Positions 35,188 to 44,701 are shown, counted from the stretch's first letter. The stretch: DNA of 64,000 nt from Pseudomonadota bacterium (GCA_021325025.1 JAJPHZ010000033.1:120164-184163); one strand, 5' to 3'. Translations and numbers: made by a program. The notes: generated by a model from the sequence alone, not told the origin.

Positions 35188-36528
35188 TTATCTCATCACC
35201 CGTTCCAAAGAGCCGGGCGTGGAGTTGGCCATATCGCGTACCTCGGGAGGCGCCTGGTCGTCGATCTGCACGTGCGTATCGTTGTTCCAGGTGATGTGCG
35301 AATTCTGAAAGTCCACTGCCATGCTCATGCCGGTCGCATAGGCATAGATGGTCGTAACGCCGTGGATGTCGATCGGGTAATTCGCGGTCCACAACATTTT
35401 GTAAAGCTTGTTGGTCCGATCGTAGGCTTCGGCGCCGGCCGCCGCGGCGTAGTAAGTCTGTTTATCGACATAAAAAATGCGATGCGAATAGCAATAGTTG
35501 CCCAGTTTGGGTAGGGCGAGCAGGTCGATGACATAGTTGTCGCGCAGCTCCCAATGATTTGTACCTGCCACCGGCCATCCCGGAAAGGCGTCGCCCGGGT
35601 AGGTGCCGCCGCCGGCGTAGGACTTGGGATCTGGGGATTTTGCGGGATCCATTACGATGGTCAGCAGCTTCTTCAAACCCACATAGGTCGGGGAGAAATT
35701 CGGCGGCAGCCATGATCCGTCGTCCGCGATGTAATCCGTGCCCAAAAGCGGGGTGCAGCGGGCGGCGCTGGACAAACGCAGCGAGCGGCGCAGCGAGGGC
35801 AGGAACGCGTACAGTTCCTGAAGCTTGGTCGGATCCTTGGGCTGCAGCTGAAGCTCGGTGGTGTACTTGGACTGCTCCGGGGCGGCCACGAAATAATGGC
35901 CGGCCTGGAAGTAATCGGTTCCATATGGAGTCGTATTTGGATAGCCCTCATCGCTCAGGAACGCCATCATGTAGAACGTGTCGTCGGTATCCTCGGGACT
36001 GACGTTTCCAAATCGGTCAACGATGCGGTCCCACGTATAGTAGCGCGATACGGCCGGGCGCCACGGCAGCCACGCGTCGTACATCACCTTTACGGCCATC
36101 AGCGGCTCGGTTGGATTGGGAAACGGCACTCCGGCCGTATAGCCCTTGATCGTGTAACCGCCGTCCGAAAGTTTTTCCAGGCTTACCTGGCCGTGAAATT
36201 TCTCAGTATCCTCGAGAAATTTCTTGGGCAGCGGAAAATTGCTGGTCGGCCCTACCACGATTGTGAACTCGGGTCCGGGCCCGATATGCCAGTGGTAATC
36301 GCCTGAGAACGCCGCCTGCAGCCAGATCGGCATGAAATTCTTGTATTGCCGCCAGTTCTGCAGGGTGATCTTGGTGCCGGGCGGAATGGTCTGGGATGAA
36401 GAGGCGTCGACCAAATCGCGGTAGTGCTGCGGATCGAACATCATCTCGGCCGACACGGCCTGCACCGTTGCGCAGATTAAAAACCCCGCGGCGACTACGG
36501 ACAGGAACGACCCCATTCGCTTGCGCAT
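35188..36528 (-). CDS. Exported DUF1329-like protein
   Basis: A 446-aa protein from ATG 36528, which follows AAGGAG. An N-terminal signal peptide (SFLSVVAAGFLICATVQAVSA) indicates export. The mature part resembles DUF1329 proteins: an early region with MFDPQHYRDLV and PPGTKITLQNW, a central FLPSLRRSLRLSSAARC block, and a C-terminal LolA-like half (YSHRIFYVDKQTYYAA, TIYAYATGMSM). Family members are outer-membrane-associated proteins often found near hydrophobic-substrate catabolism; no reaction is known. The frame extends upstream to 36612 without a ribosome site. Confidence 0.8.
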   Translation of the reverse strand: MRKRMGSFLSVVAAGFLICATVQAVSAEMMFDPQHYRDLVDASSSQTIPPGTKITLQNWRQYKNFMPIWLQAAFSGDYHWHIGPGPEFTIVVGPTSNFPLPKKFLEDTEKFHGQVSLEKLSDGGYTIKGYTAGVPFPNPTEPLMAVKVMYDAWLPWRPAVSRYYTWDRIVDRFGNVSPEDTDDTFYMMAFLSDEGYPNTTPYGTDYFQAGHYFVAAPEQSKYTTELQLQPKDPTKLQELYAFLPSLRRSLRLSSAARCTPLLGTDYIADDGSWLPPNFSPTYVGLKKLLTIVMDPAKSPDPKSYAGGGTYPGDAFPGWPVAGTNHWELRDNYVIDLLALPKLGNYCYSHRIFYVDKQTYYAAAAGAEAYDRTNKLYKMLWTANYPIDIHGVTTIYAYATGMSMAVDFQNSHITWNNDTHVQIDDQAPPEVRDMANSTPGSLERVMR

Positions 36529-36816
36529 TACAGACTCCTTTGCTTGCACCAGATTGAAGGAATGTCCGGAAGGAACTCCCCAGTCCCTTCTCCATCCCCA
36601 GTTTCCACCCATTCAACCAGCCAGGCATCGGGAGCAGGTATTCACCGCCATCCGTCCGCGGCCGCGTTTTTTTCAGCCCCACAACGCCGGGCCGCCGGGA
36701 AAGCGGTAAAGCAGGTACAGGGAGGGCGCGTACAGTCAAAGCGCCGCAAGTAGGGTTAATAGCGCAGAATCTCCCGTGGCCGCAAGGACCACTGGCACGG
36801 CGCGCAAAGCACGATT

Positions 36817-38382
36817 TTATTTACGGCCCCAGGCGCCGCCGCCCGGGGTCTCGATGCGGATGCGCGCGCCGGGTGCCAGGCGCGCGCTGGCCTTGCCGGG
36901 CAGCCTGCGCCGCCTGCCATCGCGCTCGATGTAGTTGACGCCCGGCTTGCCCGGCCCTCCGCCGGCCAGACCGTAGGGCGCGAGCACGCGGCGTTCGCTG
37001 AGTACGCTGACATCGCATTCCACCAGGCATTGCAGCTCGCGCACCAGCCCGTCACCGCCCGGGAATTTGCCCTTGCCGCCCGAGCCGCGGCGGATGCGGT
37101 ATTCAGTGACGCGCAGCGGGTAATATGCCTCCAGCGCCTCGATGGGCGTGTTCAGAGTGTTGGTCATGTGGGTGTGGATCCCCGACGCGCCGGGAAAGCC
37201 CGCCGCGGCCCCGGCGCCGCCTGCGATCGTTTCGTAATAGGAAAACGCCCGCCCGCGCTCCGCGTCATATCCGCCCACGGTCAGGTTGGACATCGAACCT
37301 GAACTGGCGGCGGGAATCCGCTCGGGCGCCGCCTGTGCCAACGCCTTGAACAGGACGTCGACCAGGCGCTGGGAGGTTTCGACATTGCCGCCCGCCACCG
37401 CCGCAGGCGCATTGGCGTTGACCACTGTTCCGGCCGGAGCGATCACTTCCACCGCACGCATCAGCCCTTCGTTGGGCGGCACCGCTGCCGCACCCAGGCA
37501 CTTCATCACGTAAAAGACCGCCGACAGCGTGATCGCGTAATTCGCATTGACCGGACCGCGCACCTGCGGTGACGATCCGGTGAAATCCACGCGGGCGCGG
37601 CCGCGCCGTAACTCTATGGCAACGCGCAGTGGCACCTTTTCGGTGCCGAAGCCGTCGTCGTCGAGGAAATCCTCGGCTGTGTAGAGGCCGTCGTTGAGCT
37701 TTGCCAATGCTGCCTTCATCAAGCGCGCCGAGTAGTTCTTGAGTTCCTCCATCGCGGCGCCGACCAGCGCGGTGCCCAGCGTCCGGGCCAGTTCCACCAT
37801 CCGCCGCCGCCCTACCGTCAGCGCGCCGATTTGCGCACGCAGGTCGCCTTCGCGCTCCTGGCGTACGCGGGTATTGGCGAAGAACAGCTCGAAGATGTCG
37901 CGCACCGGCTCGCCCCCGGCGATCAGCTTGACCGGCGGCAGACGGAATCCCTCCTGGTAAATCTCGCTGGCCAGCGCCATCGAGCCCGGCGCCATCCCGC
38001 CGATATCCGCATGATGAGCCCGGTTGGCGACGAAGGCGAAGGGCGCGCGCCGGCCGGGGAGAAACACGGGCTCGACCATCGTCACGTCAGGCAGATGGGT
38101 GCCGCCGGCGAACGGGTCGTTGACCACCGCGACGTCGCCCGGCGCCAGGACAAGGCGCCTAATCGCGGCGCGCACCGACAGCGGAGTGGATCCCAGATGG
38201 ACCGGCAGATGGGCCGCCTGCGCCACCATCTCGCCCGATCCGTCGAACAGCGCGCAGGAGAAATCGCGCCGCTCCTTGATGTTGGGCGAGTAGCCGGTCT
38301 GCCCCAGCACGATACCCATCTCCTCGGCGATCGCCGCCAGGCGGTTGTTCATCACCTCCAGCGTCACTGGGTCCAGTTTCAT
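36817..38382 (-). CDS. hyuB: Hydantoinase B/oxoprolinase family protein
   Basis: A 521-aa protein spanning the HyuB domain, from LDPVTLEVMNNRLAAIAEEM and GYSPNIKERRDFSCALFD through HLGSTPLSVRAAIRRL to a C-terminal RGSGGKGKFPGGDG segment. With HyuA it forms an ATP-dependent amidohydrolase acting on hydantoin-like or 5-oxoproline-like rings, or an acetone-carboxylase-like enzyme. Its ATG overlaps the hyuA stop (ATGA). The 288 bases upstream of the DUF1329 gene, at 36529-36816, hold no recognisable gene. Confidence 0.93.
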   Translation of the reverse strand: MKLDPVTLEVMNNRLAAIAEEMGIVLGQTGYSPNIKERRDFSCALFDGSGEMVAQAAHLPVHLGSTPLSVRAAIRRLVLAPGDVAVVNDPFAGGTHLPDVTMVEPVFLPGRRAPFAFVANRAHHADIGGMAPGSMALASEIYQEGFRLPPVKLIAGGEPVRDIFELFFANTRVRQEREGDLRAQIGALTVGRRRMVELARTLGTALVGAAMEELKNYSARLMKAALAKLNDGLYTAEDFLDDDGFGTEKVPLRVAIELRRGRARVDFTGSSPQVRGPVNANYAITLSAVFYVMKCLGAAAVPPNEGLMRAVEVIAPAGTVVNANAPAAVAGGNVETSQRLVDVLFKALAQAAPERIPAASSGSMSNLTVGGYDAERGRAFSYYETIAGGAGAAAGFPGASGIHTHMTNTLNTPIEALEAYYPLRVTEYRIRRGSGGKGKFPGGDGLVRELQCLVECDVSVLSERRVLAPYGLAGGGPGKPGVNYIERDGRRRRLPGKASARLAPGARIRIETPGGGAWGRK

Positions 38383-40379
38383 GCGGCGCCCGCCTCCAGG
38401 TGGATGTTGCCGAAATCGTCGACCCGCATCGTATAGCCGGGCGCCACGTAAGCGGTGGCGCTAAGTTCGACGACCAGCAAGGGGCCTCGCAACCGCGCGC
38501 CCGCGCCGAGCCGCTCGCGCTGATAGATAGGGATCGGACGGCGGCGGCCGTCTACAATCGCGCTGATGCGCCCGAGCGGTGCGGGCGAACCAACCGCGCG
38601 GGCGATGCGGCGCGGGCGATGCGCATACTCGTGCGCGCGGCCCGCGACGCGCAGATTGACCAGCTCGACCGCCGCGTCGCGCGCCGCATAGCCGAAGGTG
38701 CGCTCATGCGCGCGATGGAAGTCGTCGATAAAGCGCGCCGTCAGGGGCACTTTGAGCTCGAAGGATTGTCCGGCGTAGCGCAGGTCGGCCCATAACTCCA
38801 GTTCCAGCCGCGCGCGGGCCACGCCCTGCGCGGCCATCTCGTCCTGCGCGCGCTTGAGCAGCGGACGCATCAGCCGGCCCGCTTCGGCATAAGAGGGCGC
38901 CACGCGCCTGACTGTGAGCGAATACTCGCGTCCCAGGGCCGCGTTGAGCGCGCCGTAAGCGCAGGCCAGGCCCGGATTGCAGGGCAGGATCACACGGCGG
39001 ACACCCAGTTCGGCGGCTAGCTCGCAGGCATGCATCGGGCCGGCGCCGCCGAAGGCCAGCAGCGCGAACTGGCGCGGATCCAAACCGCGCTCCACCGTGA
39101 TCAGACGCACCGCGCGCGCCATATTGGCGTTGACCACGCGCACTACGCCCATCGCTGCGTCGTCCATAGCGCACTTCATCGCGCGGCCGAGCTGCCCAAT
39201 CGCGCGCTGAGCGCGTTCGGGAAACAGACCCATCCGGCCGCCCAGGAAATTGGCCGCCACCAACCGGCCGGCGACCAGGTCGGCGTCGGTGACGGTCGGC
39301 TGCTCGCCGCGTCCGTAGCAGGCCGGACCCGGATCGGCGCCGGCGCTTTGCGGCCCGACCTTAAGCAATCCGCCCTCGTCCACCCGCGCAAGCGAGCCAC
39401 CGCCTGCGCCCACGGTGTGGATGTCGATAACCGGGGTGCGCACCGGGTAGCCGGCCGGATAGCTGAGCGAGCGGATATTGGCGCGCCGGTCGAAGAGCGA
39501 GACATCGGTGGACGTGCCGCCCATGTCGAAAGTGATGAAGCGATCGACGCCGAAGGCCCGCGCCAGGCTGGCGGCGCCCACCACGCCGGCCGCCGGGCCG
39601 GAAAGAATCGTGCGCACCGGTTCCAGGCGCGCCAGCTCGGCGCCGATCGCGTTGCCGTCGGACTGCATGACACGCAGACGGTGCGCAGGCAGCTCGCCCT
39701 GCAGGCGCTCGAGATGGTCGACCATCAGCGGCGCCACATAAGCGTTGACGACCGTGGTCGAAAGGCGCTCAAACTCGCGGTACTCGGGCAGGATGCGATG
39801 GGACACCGACAGCGGGCGCCCCAGCGGCGCGAGGATTTGCGCGATCCGCTCCTCGCTGTGCGGATTGGCATAGCTGTGGAGCAGGCAGACGGCAAAGGAT
39901 TGCGCGCGGCTGGCGGCGGCGATTGTCGCGATACGTCTTTGTTCGGCCGCACTCAGTTCGGTGGCGATGCGGCCGTCAAACAAGGTCCGCTCCGCGATTC
40001 CAAAACGCATCGCGCGCTCCACCAGCGGCTGCGGACGCGCGGGCGCCAGGGCGTATATGTCGGCGCGATTTTGCCGGCCGATCTCGATCAGGTCCTCGAA
40101 GCGCGCGTTGGTAAACAGCGCCACCCGTGCACCGCGCCGCTCGAGCAGCGCGTTGGTGGCAACGGTCGAACTGTAGGTCAGCGTCTGGGCGATGTGTTCG
40201 CCCAGCAGCGCGCGCACACCTTCGAGCACCGCGGCGGCCGGGTCGTGCGGCGTGGACAGCAGCTTGTGGACGCGCAGCTCGCCGTCGATTACGGCGGCAA
40301 CGTCGGTGAAGGTCCCGCCGGTATCGACCCCGATAAGGAGCGGTGTGCGGTACTGCGCTGTGCGTCGGCGGGCGGACAC
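38379..40379 (-). CDS. hyuA: Hydantoinase A/oxoprolinase family protein
   Basis: A 666-aa ASKHA-fold protein. The N-terminal LLIGVDTGGTFTDVAAV is the Hydant_A_N signature and FITFDMGGTSTDVSLF is the second phosphate-binding motif. The C-terminal part has FAFGGAGPMHA-like LLAFGGAGPMHACELA. GTG 40379 is chosen because it lies directly after the stop of the upstream dehydrogenase gene; the frame continues upstream to 40685, but that part overlaps the dehydrogenase and has no family similarity. Translation appears coupled on both sides. Confidence 0.92.
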   Translation of the reverse strand: MSARRRTAQYRTPLLIGVDTGGTFTDVAAVIDGELRVHKLLSTPHDPAAAVLEGVRALLGEHIAQTLTYSSTVATNALLERRGARVALFTNARFEDLIEIGRQNRADIYALAPARPQPLVERAMRFGIAERTLFDGRIATELSAAEQRRIATIAAASRAQSFAVCLLHSYANPHSEERIAQILAPLGRPLSVSHRILPEYREFERLSTTVVNAYVAPLMVDHLERLQGELPAHRLRVMQSDGNAIGAELARLEPVRTILSGPAAGVVGAASLARAFGVDRFITFDMGGTSTDVSLFDRRANIRSLSYPAGYPVRTPVIDIHTVGAGGGSLARVDEGGLLKVGPQSAGADPGPACYGRGEQPTVTDADLVAGRLVAANFLGGRMGLFPERAQRAIGQLGRAMKCAMDDAAMGVVRVVNANMARAVRLITVERGLDPRQFALLAFGGAGPMHACELAAELGVRRVILPCNPGLACAYGALNAALGREYSLTVRRVAPSYAEAGRLMRPLLKRAQDEMAAQGVARARLELELWADLRYAGQSFELKVPLTARFIDDFHRAHERTFGYAARDAAVELVNLRVAGRAHEYAHRPRRIARAVGSPAPLGRISAIVDGRRRPIPIYQRERLGAGARLRGPLLVVELSATAYVAPGYTMRVDDFGNIHLEAGAA

Positions 40380-40381
40380 GC

Positions 40382-41353
40382 TCAGGATGCTTTCAGCAGA
40401 ATCTTGAATGTCGAGGGCTGGGCGGCGCGCACCAATGCGTCCGACACCTGCGCGAGCGGAAAGATGCCTGAAATAAGCGGGGTCGGGTCGACAGCACCGC
40501 TTTCCAGCGCGTCCAGCGCGGGCCGAAACCGCCCACATCGCGAGCCGATGACGTCGATTTCGTTGATCACGATCGGAGCCAGGTTGATTCCTGCGGCGCC
40601 CGCCACCGTGGTCTTGAGGATCAGCTTGCCGCGCGGACGCACCAGTTCCAGCGCGCGGCTCAACCCGATAGCGGAGCCGGTGCAATCGATCACTACGTCA
40701 AAACCCGGCTTGAGATCGCGTTCGTGCTCTGCGGCAAGGCCCATCTGTGCCAGGCGGCCGAGCTTGTCCACATGATGGCCGCCGAGGACCGGGTTGCATC
40801 CACGCGCCTTCATAGCAAGCGCAGTCATCGCGCCCAGGCGTCCGTCACCCAAAATCGCGATGCGGTCGTGGGCAGCGATTTGCGTCTGTTCGAAAATCTC
40901 GAACGCCGCGGCCAGCGGCTCAGTGAATACCGCCGCTTCGTCCGGGAGTTGGTCGCTGATTGGGATCAGATTGACGTCAGGCAAGCACAGGTATTCGGCG
41001 AACGCGCCGTCGCGCCCCACAATCCCCAGCACGGTGCGGTTGGGACAATGCCGCCCCATCGCCGCGCGGCACGAGTCGCAGTGGCCGCAGGCTGCGTTGA
41101 TCTCGCCGACCACCCGCTTGCCTGCCAATGTGCGATTGGCGCTGGCAGCGACTTCGCCGACGAACTCGTGGCCGGGCACGCCGCTGAACGCCATGTAGCC
41201 GCGCATCATCTCCAGGTCGGTGCCGCATATCCCCGCCATCCGCACCCGCACCAGGCTTTCGCCCGCACCCGGCACAGGCATGGGATAGTCGTTGCGCAAA
41301 ACGATTCGTTCCGCCTCTGCCGCAGCCGATTGTGTCAGGACCAGTGCGCGCAT
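40382..41353 (-). CDS. Zinc-dependent alcohol dehydrogenase (MDR family)
   Basis: A 323-aa medium-chain dehydrogenase. The catalytic zinc site has Cys in GICGTDLEMM and GHEFVGEV. The structural zinc Cys set is in CGHCDSCRAAMGRHC. The Rossmann motif is ILGDGRLG. It is the first gene of the operon with hyuA and hyuB, so it may oxidise or reduce a polyol or amino-alcohol whose cyclic product feeds the hydantoinase-like enzyme. That link is inference from position. Confidence 0.92.
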   Translation of the reverse strand: MRALVLTQSAAAEAERIVLRNDYPMPVPGAGESLVRVRMAGICGTDLEMMRGYMAFSGVPGHEFVGEVAASANRTLAGKRVVGEINAACGHCDSCRAAMGRHCPNRTVLGIVGRDGAFAEYLCLPDVNLIPISDQLPDEAAVFTEPLAAAFEIFEQTQIAAHDRIAILGDGRLGAMTALAMKARGCNPVLGGHHVDKLGRLAQMGLAAEHERDLKPGFDVVIDCTGSAIGLSRALELVRPRGKLILKTTVAGAAGINLAPIVINEIDVIGSRCGRFRPALDALESGAVDPTPLISGIFPLAQVSDALVRAAQPSTFKILLKAS

Positions 41354-41449
41354 CGCGCTCCGCTCGCGCAGGACTCATCGCAAAGCCCTGCCACACGGCA
41401 TCCTATGCGCAGTCGATTGGTTAGGAAAGTGCGATCGAGCGACGCCCCG

Positions 41450-41752
41450 TCAGGAGCTGCTGGCCGTGCTGTCGCTTGAGGAACTCTTGGTGCTCGAACC
41501 CTTGTCGCCCGAAGAGGAACTGGAGGATTCGCCTGATTTGCCGTTGCTCGCAGACGTTTCGCTCGAGGCGCTTGCGGACCGGCCGTAGTCAGTAGCGTAC
41601 CAGCCGCTGCCCTTGAGCATGAACGAGGTGTTGGAAATCAACCGTCTGACCCTGTTCTTGCAGGTGGGACATTTCTTGAGCGGATCCTCGGTGATGCGCT
41701 GGCTATATTCAAAGACCCCGCAGTTGTCGCACTGGTACTCGTAGATTGGCAT
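41450..41752 (-). CDS. FmdB-type zinc ribbon protein with Ser-rich tail
   Basis: A 100-aa protein. The N-terminal zinc ribbon has Cys 8, 11, 28 and 31 ([19 protein letters not shown]) as in the FmdB/CxxC_CxxC_SSSS family, plus the usual [15 protein letters not shown] region. The last 40 residues are nearly all Ser, Thr, Ala, Gly and Lys, as the family name suggests. The function is unclear; it was first described as a putative regulator of formamidase. The 268 bases upstream (41753-42020) show no clear gene. Confidence 0.9.
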   Translation of the reverse strand: MPIYEYQCDNCGVFEYSQRITEDPLKKCPTCKNRVRRLISNTSFMLKGSGWYATDYGRSASASSETSASNGKSGESSSSSSGDKGSSTKSSSSDSTASSS

Positions 41753-42020
41753 AGCTTACAGCCCCTACTCTAGCCCTGGTCCAGGACGCAGTCCATGCTC
41801 GCGAAATCGGACTTTTATGCACAAAATAACCATCGACTGAAAAGTGTCAACCAACCGGTAAGGACAGCCGGCCAAAATCCCCCGTCCCTCCGGGCCTTTT
41901 CGCCGCGCTCTGGACAGTTGGCCGGGAGTGGCTAAATTCGTACTTGAGGTGCGAAGATTTGACCGCTCTAGCAGGCTGGATGAGCCGGAGCGGGCAATAG
42001 CACCGGAGACCAAAAGCTCA

Positions 42021-42290
42021 ATGACCGACCTGCTTCCACCCTCCACCAACGCAACGAGTACCATTCCCGGCTGGCTGCGCCAAGGCGTGTGGGTCTTGGC
42101 CTATGTGTGGGGATTCGCCATCTTCCTTGCGCTGGGCACCAAGGGCTGCGACTGGATCAGCGAGCCCAGTTCTGCCAAGGTCGCGCTGGGCCTGGCCTCG
42201 GTGGTGGCGTCGATTTTCGGCGCTGCGGTGCTGGTGAGTCAGATCGCGAGGAAGATCATTGAAACGGGGAGAAAGCGGCGTGAGCGATAA
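42021..42290 (+). CDS. Small membrane protein overlapping the SPFH gene
   Basis: An 89-aa protein from ATG 42021 with two probable membrane helices (GVWVLAYVWGFAIFLALGT and VALGLASVVASIFGAAVLVSQIA) and a basic C-terminal end (KIIETGRKRRER). The frame is open upstream to 41928 with no better start. It overlaps the SPFH gene by 11 bases, suggesting that the two act together at the membrane. Family not recognised. Confidence 0.7.
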   Translation: MTDLLPPSTNATSTIPGWLRQGVWVLAYVWGFAIFLALGTKGCDWISEPSSAKVALGLASVVASIFGAAVLVSQIARKIIETGRKRRER

Positions 42291-43248
42291 ACTGGCACGG
42301 CAACTTGTGCTAATCGCGATTGCGGCGACCGTCATCTTCTTCGTGGCGCGCAATCTGGTCGGCTACACCTACGTGCAGCCGGGCTACGTCGGTATCAAGG
42401 TCAAACTGTACGGCACCGAGCGCGGCGTGCAGGACCTGCCGATCGTCACCGGACGCGTGTGGTACAACCCGTGGACCGAGAAGATTTATGACTTCCCCAC
42501 CTTTTTGCAGTACAAGGTCTGGACCGCCAATCCCAATGAGGGCGGCCGCAACGACGAAAGCATCACCTTTGTCACCAGGGACCGCATCCAGGCCAACGTC
42601 GATGTATCGGTCGCCTATCAGTTCATGCCCGACAAGGTGCCCGAACTGTTCATCAAGTTCCGCTCCACGCCCGACGTCATCGCCGACACCTACATCCGCT
42701 CGCGGGTGCGCGACGCGTTCGTGCGGATGGGCTCCGAGCTCAACGCGATGGACGTGCTGGGCGCGGGAGTCTCGACCCTGGACGCCGACGTTAAGAACGC
42801 GGTGGACAAGGAGATGGCGCCCTTGGGCATCACGTTCGACTACGTATCGGTAATCGGCAAGCCCCGTCTGCCGCAGCAGATCCAGGATGCAATCGAAGCG
42901 GCGCTGACCGCGACCCAGCAGGCGCAGACCGCGCAAAATCAGGTCGCGGTGGCCGAGGCCCAGGCCCGCCAGAAGGTCGCCGTCGCCGAAGGCAACGCCA
43001 ACGCGCTGCGCGCCGAGGCCCAAGGCCGCGCCGACGCGCTGCTGACCGAAAAACAGGCCGAAGCCAAGGCCAACCAGCTAATCGCCGCGAGCATGACCCC
43101 GGAGCTGATCCGCTACTTGGCCATCCAGCGCTGGAAGGGCGAGGTGCCGATGTACACCTCCGCGCAGTCGCCGATCCCCTTCATGTCGCTGCCCGACCCG
43201 CGCCAGGCGCCGGGCGACGCCAGGCAGTCGTCCAAGAGTATGCCCTGA
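42280..43248 (+). CDS. SPFH/Band 7 (prohibitin-like) membrane protein
   Basis: A 322-aa protein. An N-terminal anchor (LVLIAIAATVIFFVARNLVG) is followed by a Band 7 domain (VQPGYVGIKVKLYGTERGVQ to about 220) and an Ala/Glu/Gln-rich coiled coil (QNQVAVAEAQARQKVAVAEG) typical of prohibitins. GTG 42280 is preferred because GGGGAG lies eight bases upstream; TTG 42259 is possible. It probably forms large ring assemblies at the inner membrane that organise or protect membrane proteins. No NfeD or FtsH partner is adjacent. Confidence 0.9.
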   Translation: MSDKLARQLVLIAIAATVIFFVARNLVGYTYVQPGYVGIKVKLYGTERGVQDLPIVTGRVWYNPWTEKIYDFPTFLQYKVWTANPNEGGRNDESITFVTRDRIQANVDVSVAYQFMPDKVPELFIKFRSTPDVIADTYIRSRVRDAFVRMGSELNAMDVLGAGVSTLDADVKNAVDKEMAPLGITFDYVSVIGKPRLPQQIQDAIEAALTATQQAQTAQNQVAVAEAQARQKVAVAEGNANALRAEAQGRADALLTEKQAEAKANQLIAASMTPELIRYLAIQRWKGEVPMYTSAQSPIPFMSLPDPRQAPGDARQSSKSMP

Positions 43249-43289
43249 GATGGGGCTTTGAGATGGGGCTTACTGATCGCTCCGTTCGA

Positions 43290-44165
43290 TCATAACGGAC
43301 GCAGGAAGCTCGCGTAGCAGTAACCGTCGGCCAGCCCGTCGCCGTTGAGATCCACCAGCGCCCACTCGCCGGTGCGCGACAACAGCCACACCGTGGTGCC
43401 GGCGCTCAGCACCGAGCGGACATCGAAATCAGTCGAGGGACCGGAGCGCAGCCGCAGGCCGCCTCTGGCATTGACGACGAAGCGCGCGGCAGTGACCGGA
43501 GCGGGTCGCGGCGCAATGCCCTGGCCCATCGAGTCGGGGTCGAGCAGGAAGCTGCCGAAATCGGGCCGGTCGGGGTTGGTTTCATCGGGGTCGCAATCCA
43601 GGCCGCAGACGGTGGCCGGCATGTTCTGTTTGAGGTGCCATTGGCGGCCCGCGAGGTAGTTCTGGTATTCGCTCCAGCCCCTGGACTGCGCGAGCCAGGC
43701 AAATTGGGCCAGTCCGGCGTCAACGATCGTGCGGCATACGCGTCCTGAGCCGTAAACGCCGACCAGGTAATCGGCGGTCCCGCCGGCCGACGTGCTCAGC
43801 CCCCGCGCGACACCCTGGAAGAAAGGAATGACGTTGGATTCGATTTCGCGCGCACCAGCGTCGAAGTCGACCGAGAAATAAATCGCGGAGCCGGCGGGCT
43901 GGAAGATGACGTTGCGGGCGTAGTCGTCGGCGGCGCGGCCGGCCGCCTCGCCCGCGGCGGCGGTAAAGTCCGCCGGCTGATTCTGACGGTTCTGATAGAC
44001 GACCGCCAGGCGCATTCCCGCACGTCCCAGAGCCGTTGCCTCCGCTTGGGAAAGCCGCTTCCAGTCCGACCGGCTGTAATAGCGAACCACCGTGTCATAG
44101 CCCGACTGCTTCAGGCATTCGATCACACGCGAACAATCCCAGGTGGTGTCGAGTACGGTCGCCAT
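43290..44165 (-). CDS. DUF1906 glycoside-hydrolase-like protein with SH3 domain
   Basis: A 291-aa two-domain protein. Residues 1-205 resemble the Rv2525c-like DUF1906 TIM barrel, with TVVRYYSRSDWKRLSQAEA, IYFSVDFDAG and VGVYGSGRVC. Residues about 225-291 form a bacterial SH3-like domain (NARGGLRLRSGPSTDFDVRS). This pairing suggests binding to or cutting of the cell wall. There is no obvious signal peptide, which is odd for a wall-acting enzyme; export by another route or release by lysis is possible. Confidence 0.85.
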   Translation of the reverse strand: MATVLDTTWDCSRVIECLKQSGYDTVVRYYSRSDWKRLSQAEATALGRAGMRLAVVYQNRQNQPADFTAAAGEAAGRAADDYARNVIFQPAGSAIYFSVDFDAGAREIESNVIPFFQGVARGLSTSAGGTADYLVGVYGSGRVCRTIVDAGLAQFAWLAQSRGWSEYQNYLAGRQWHLKQNMPATVCGLDCDPDETNPDRPDFGSFLLDPDSMGQGIAPRPAPVTAARFVVNARGGLRLRSGPSTDFDVRSVLSAGTTVWLLSRTGEWALVDLNGDGLADGYCYASFLRPL

Positions 44166-44185
44166 CGCGTCCTCCCCTGCCTGCG

Positions 44186-44208
44186 GCGGTAAACATCTGG
44201 TTTACCGC
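44186..44208. promoter_or_regulatory. Dyad upstream of the DUF1906 gene
   Basis: GCGGTAAAC and GTTTACCGC form a perfect 9-bp inverted repeat with a five-base spacer, 21 bases upstream of the DUF1906 start. With no T run on either side it looks more like an operator than a terminator. No regulator can be assigned. Confidence 0.45.
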
Positions 44209-44316
44209 AGTATTCTCTGCTCTTCAGGACACGATTTCCAGCGTCGGGATTCGATTTTTGTGGTTGATCATGCGCAGCGCCGTTTGCACTCGCCGGCACG
44301 AAGACCCTGGTCGGAT

Positions 44317-44673
44317 TCACACCTGGCGCGTCAGTTCGGCCAGCTTTGCCGCGGCCGCCTGGGGCGATGGAGTCTCCACCCGCACGACCTTCCGCCGCGC
44401 CGCCTGTCCCTTGATGATGCTCACTGCGGCGGCGGGCACGCCCAGAGCTTGCGCGATGAACTCGATCAACTCGCGGTTGGCCCTTCCCTTCTCCGGCGCG
44501 GCGTTGAGTGTCACGACCGGGCCCGTAGGCCGAATCGGTCCAAAGCCGCACCGGCCTGCTGCGGGCCGCACGCTTAGCTCCATCGTCAAACGCGTCCGCT
44601 CCAGACGCAGCCATGGCGCGGGCGACGGGCCCGGCACCCGCGCGGCTGTTTTGCGATGCTCCTGTGCCGCCAC
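44317..44673 (-). CDS. yggU: DUF167/YggU family protein
   Basis: A 118-aa protein with the YggU core VVTLNAAPEKGRANRELIEFIAQALGVP followed by VSIIKGQAARRKVVRVE. A later Met (at 44583) would give a shorter protein. The function is unknown, but it is a regular last member of the yggS-proC-yggT operon, as here. Confidence 0.88.
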   Translation of the reverse strand: MAAQEHRKTAARVPGPSPAPWLRLERTRLTMELSVRPAAGRCGFGPIRPTGPVVTLNAAPEKGRANRELIEFIAQALGVPAAAVSIIKGQAARRKVVRVETPSPQAAAAKLAELTRQV

Positions 44674-44701
44674 CGTGTCGCCGGATAGCTGATGGGCAGC
44701 G

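Noticed and set aside
39030..40775. 581-codon plus-strand frame
   Set aside because: Antisense to hyuA, which has the conserved phosphate-binding motifs; no plausible domain in the antisense product.
41765..42064. Minus-strand 99-codon frame upstream of the FmdB-type gene
   Set aside because: No ribosome site, no family features, and it overlaps the start of the small membrane protein gene on the plus strand.
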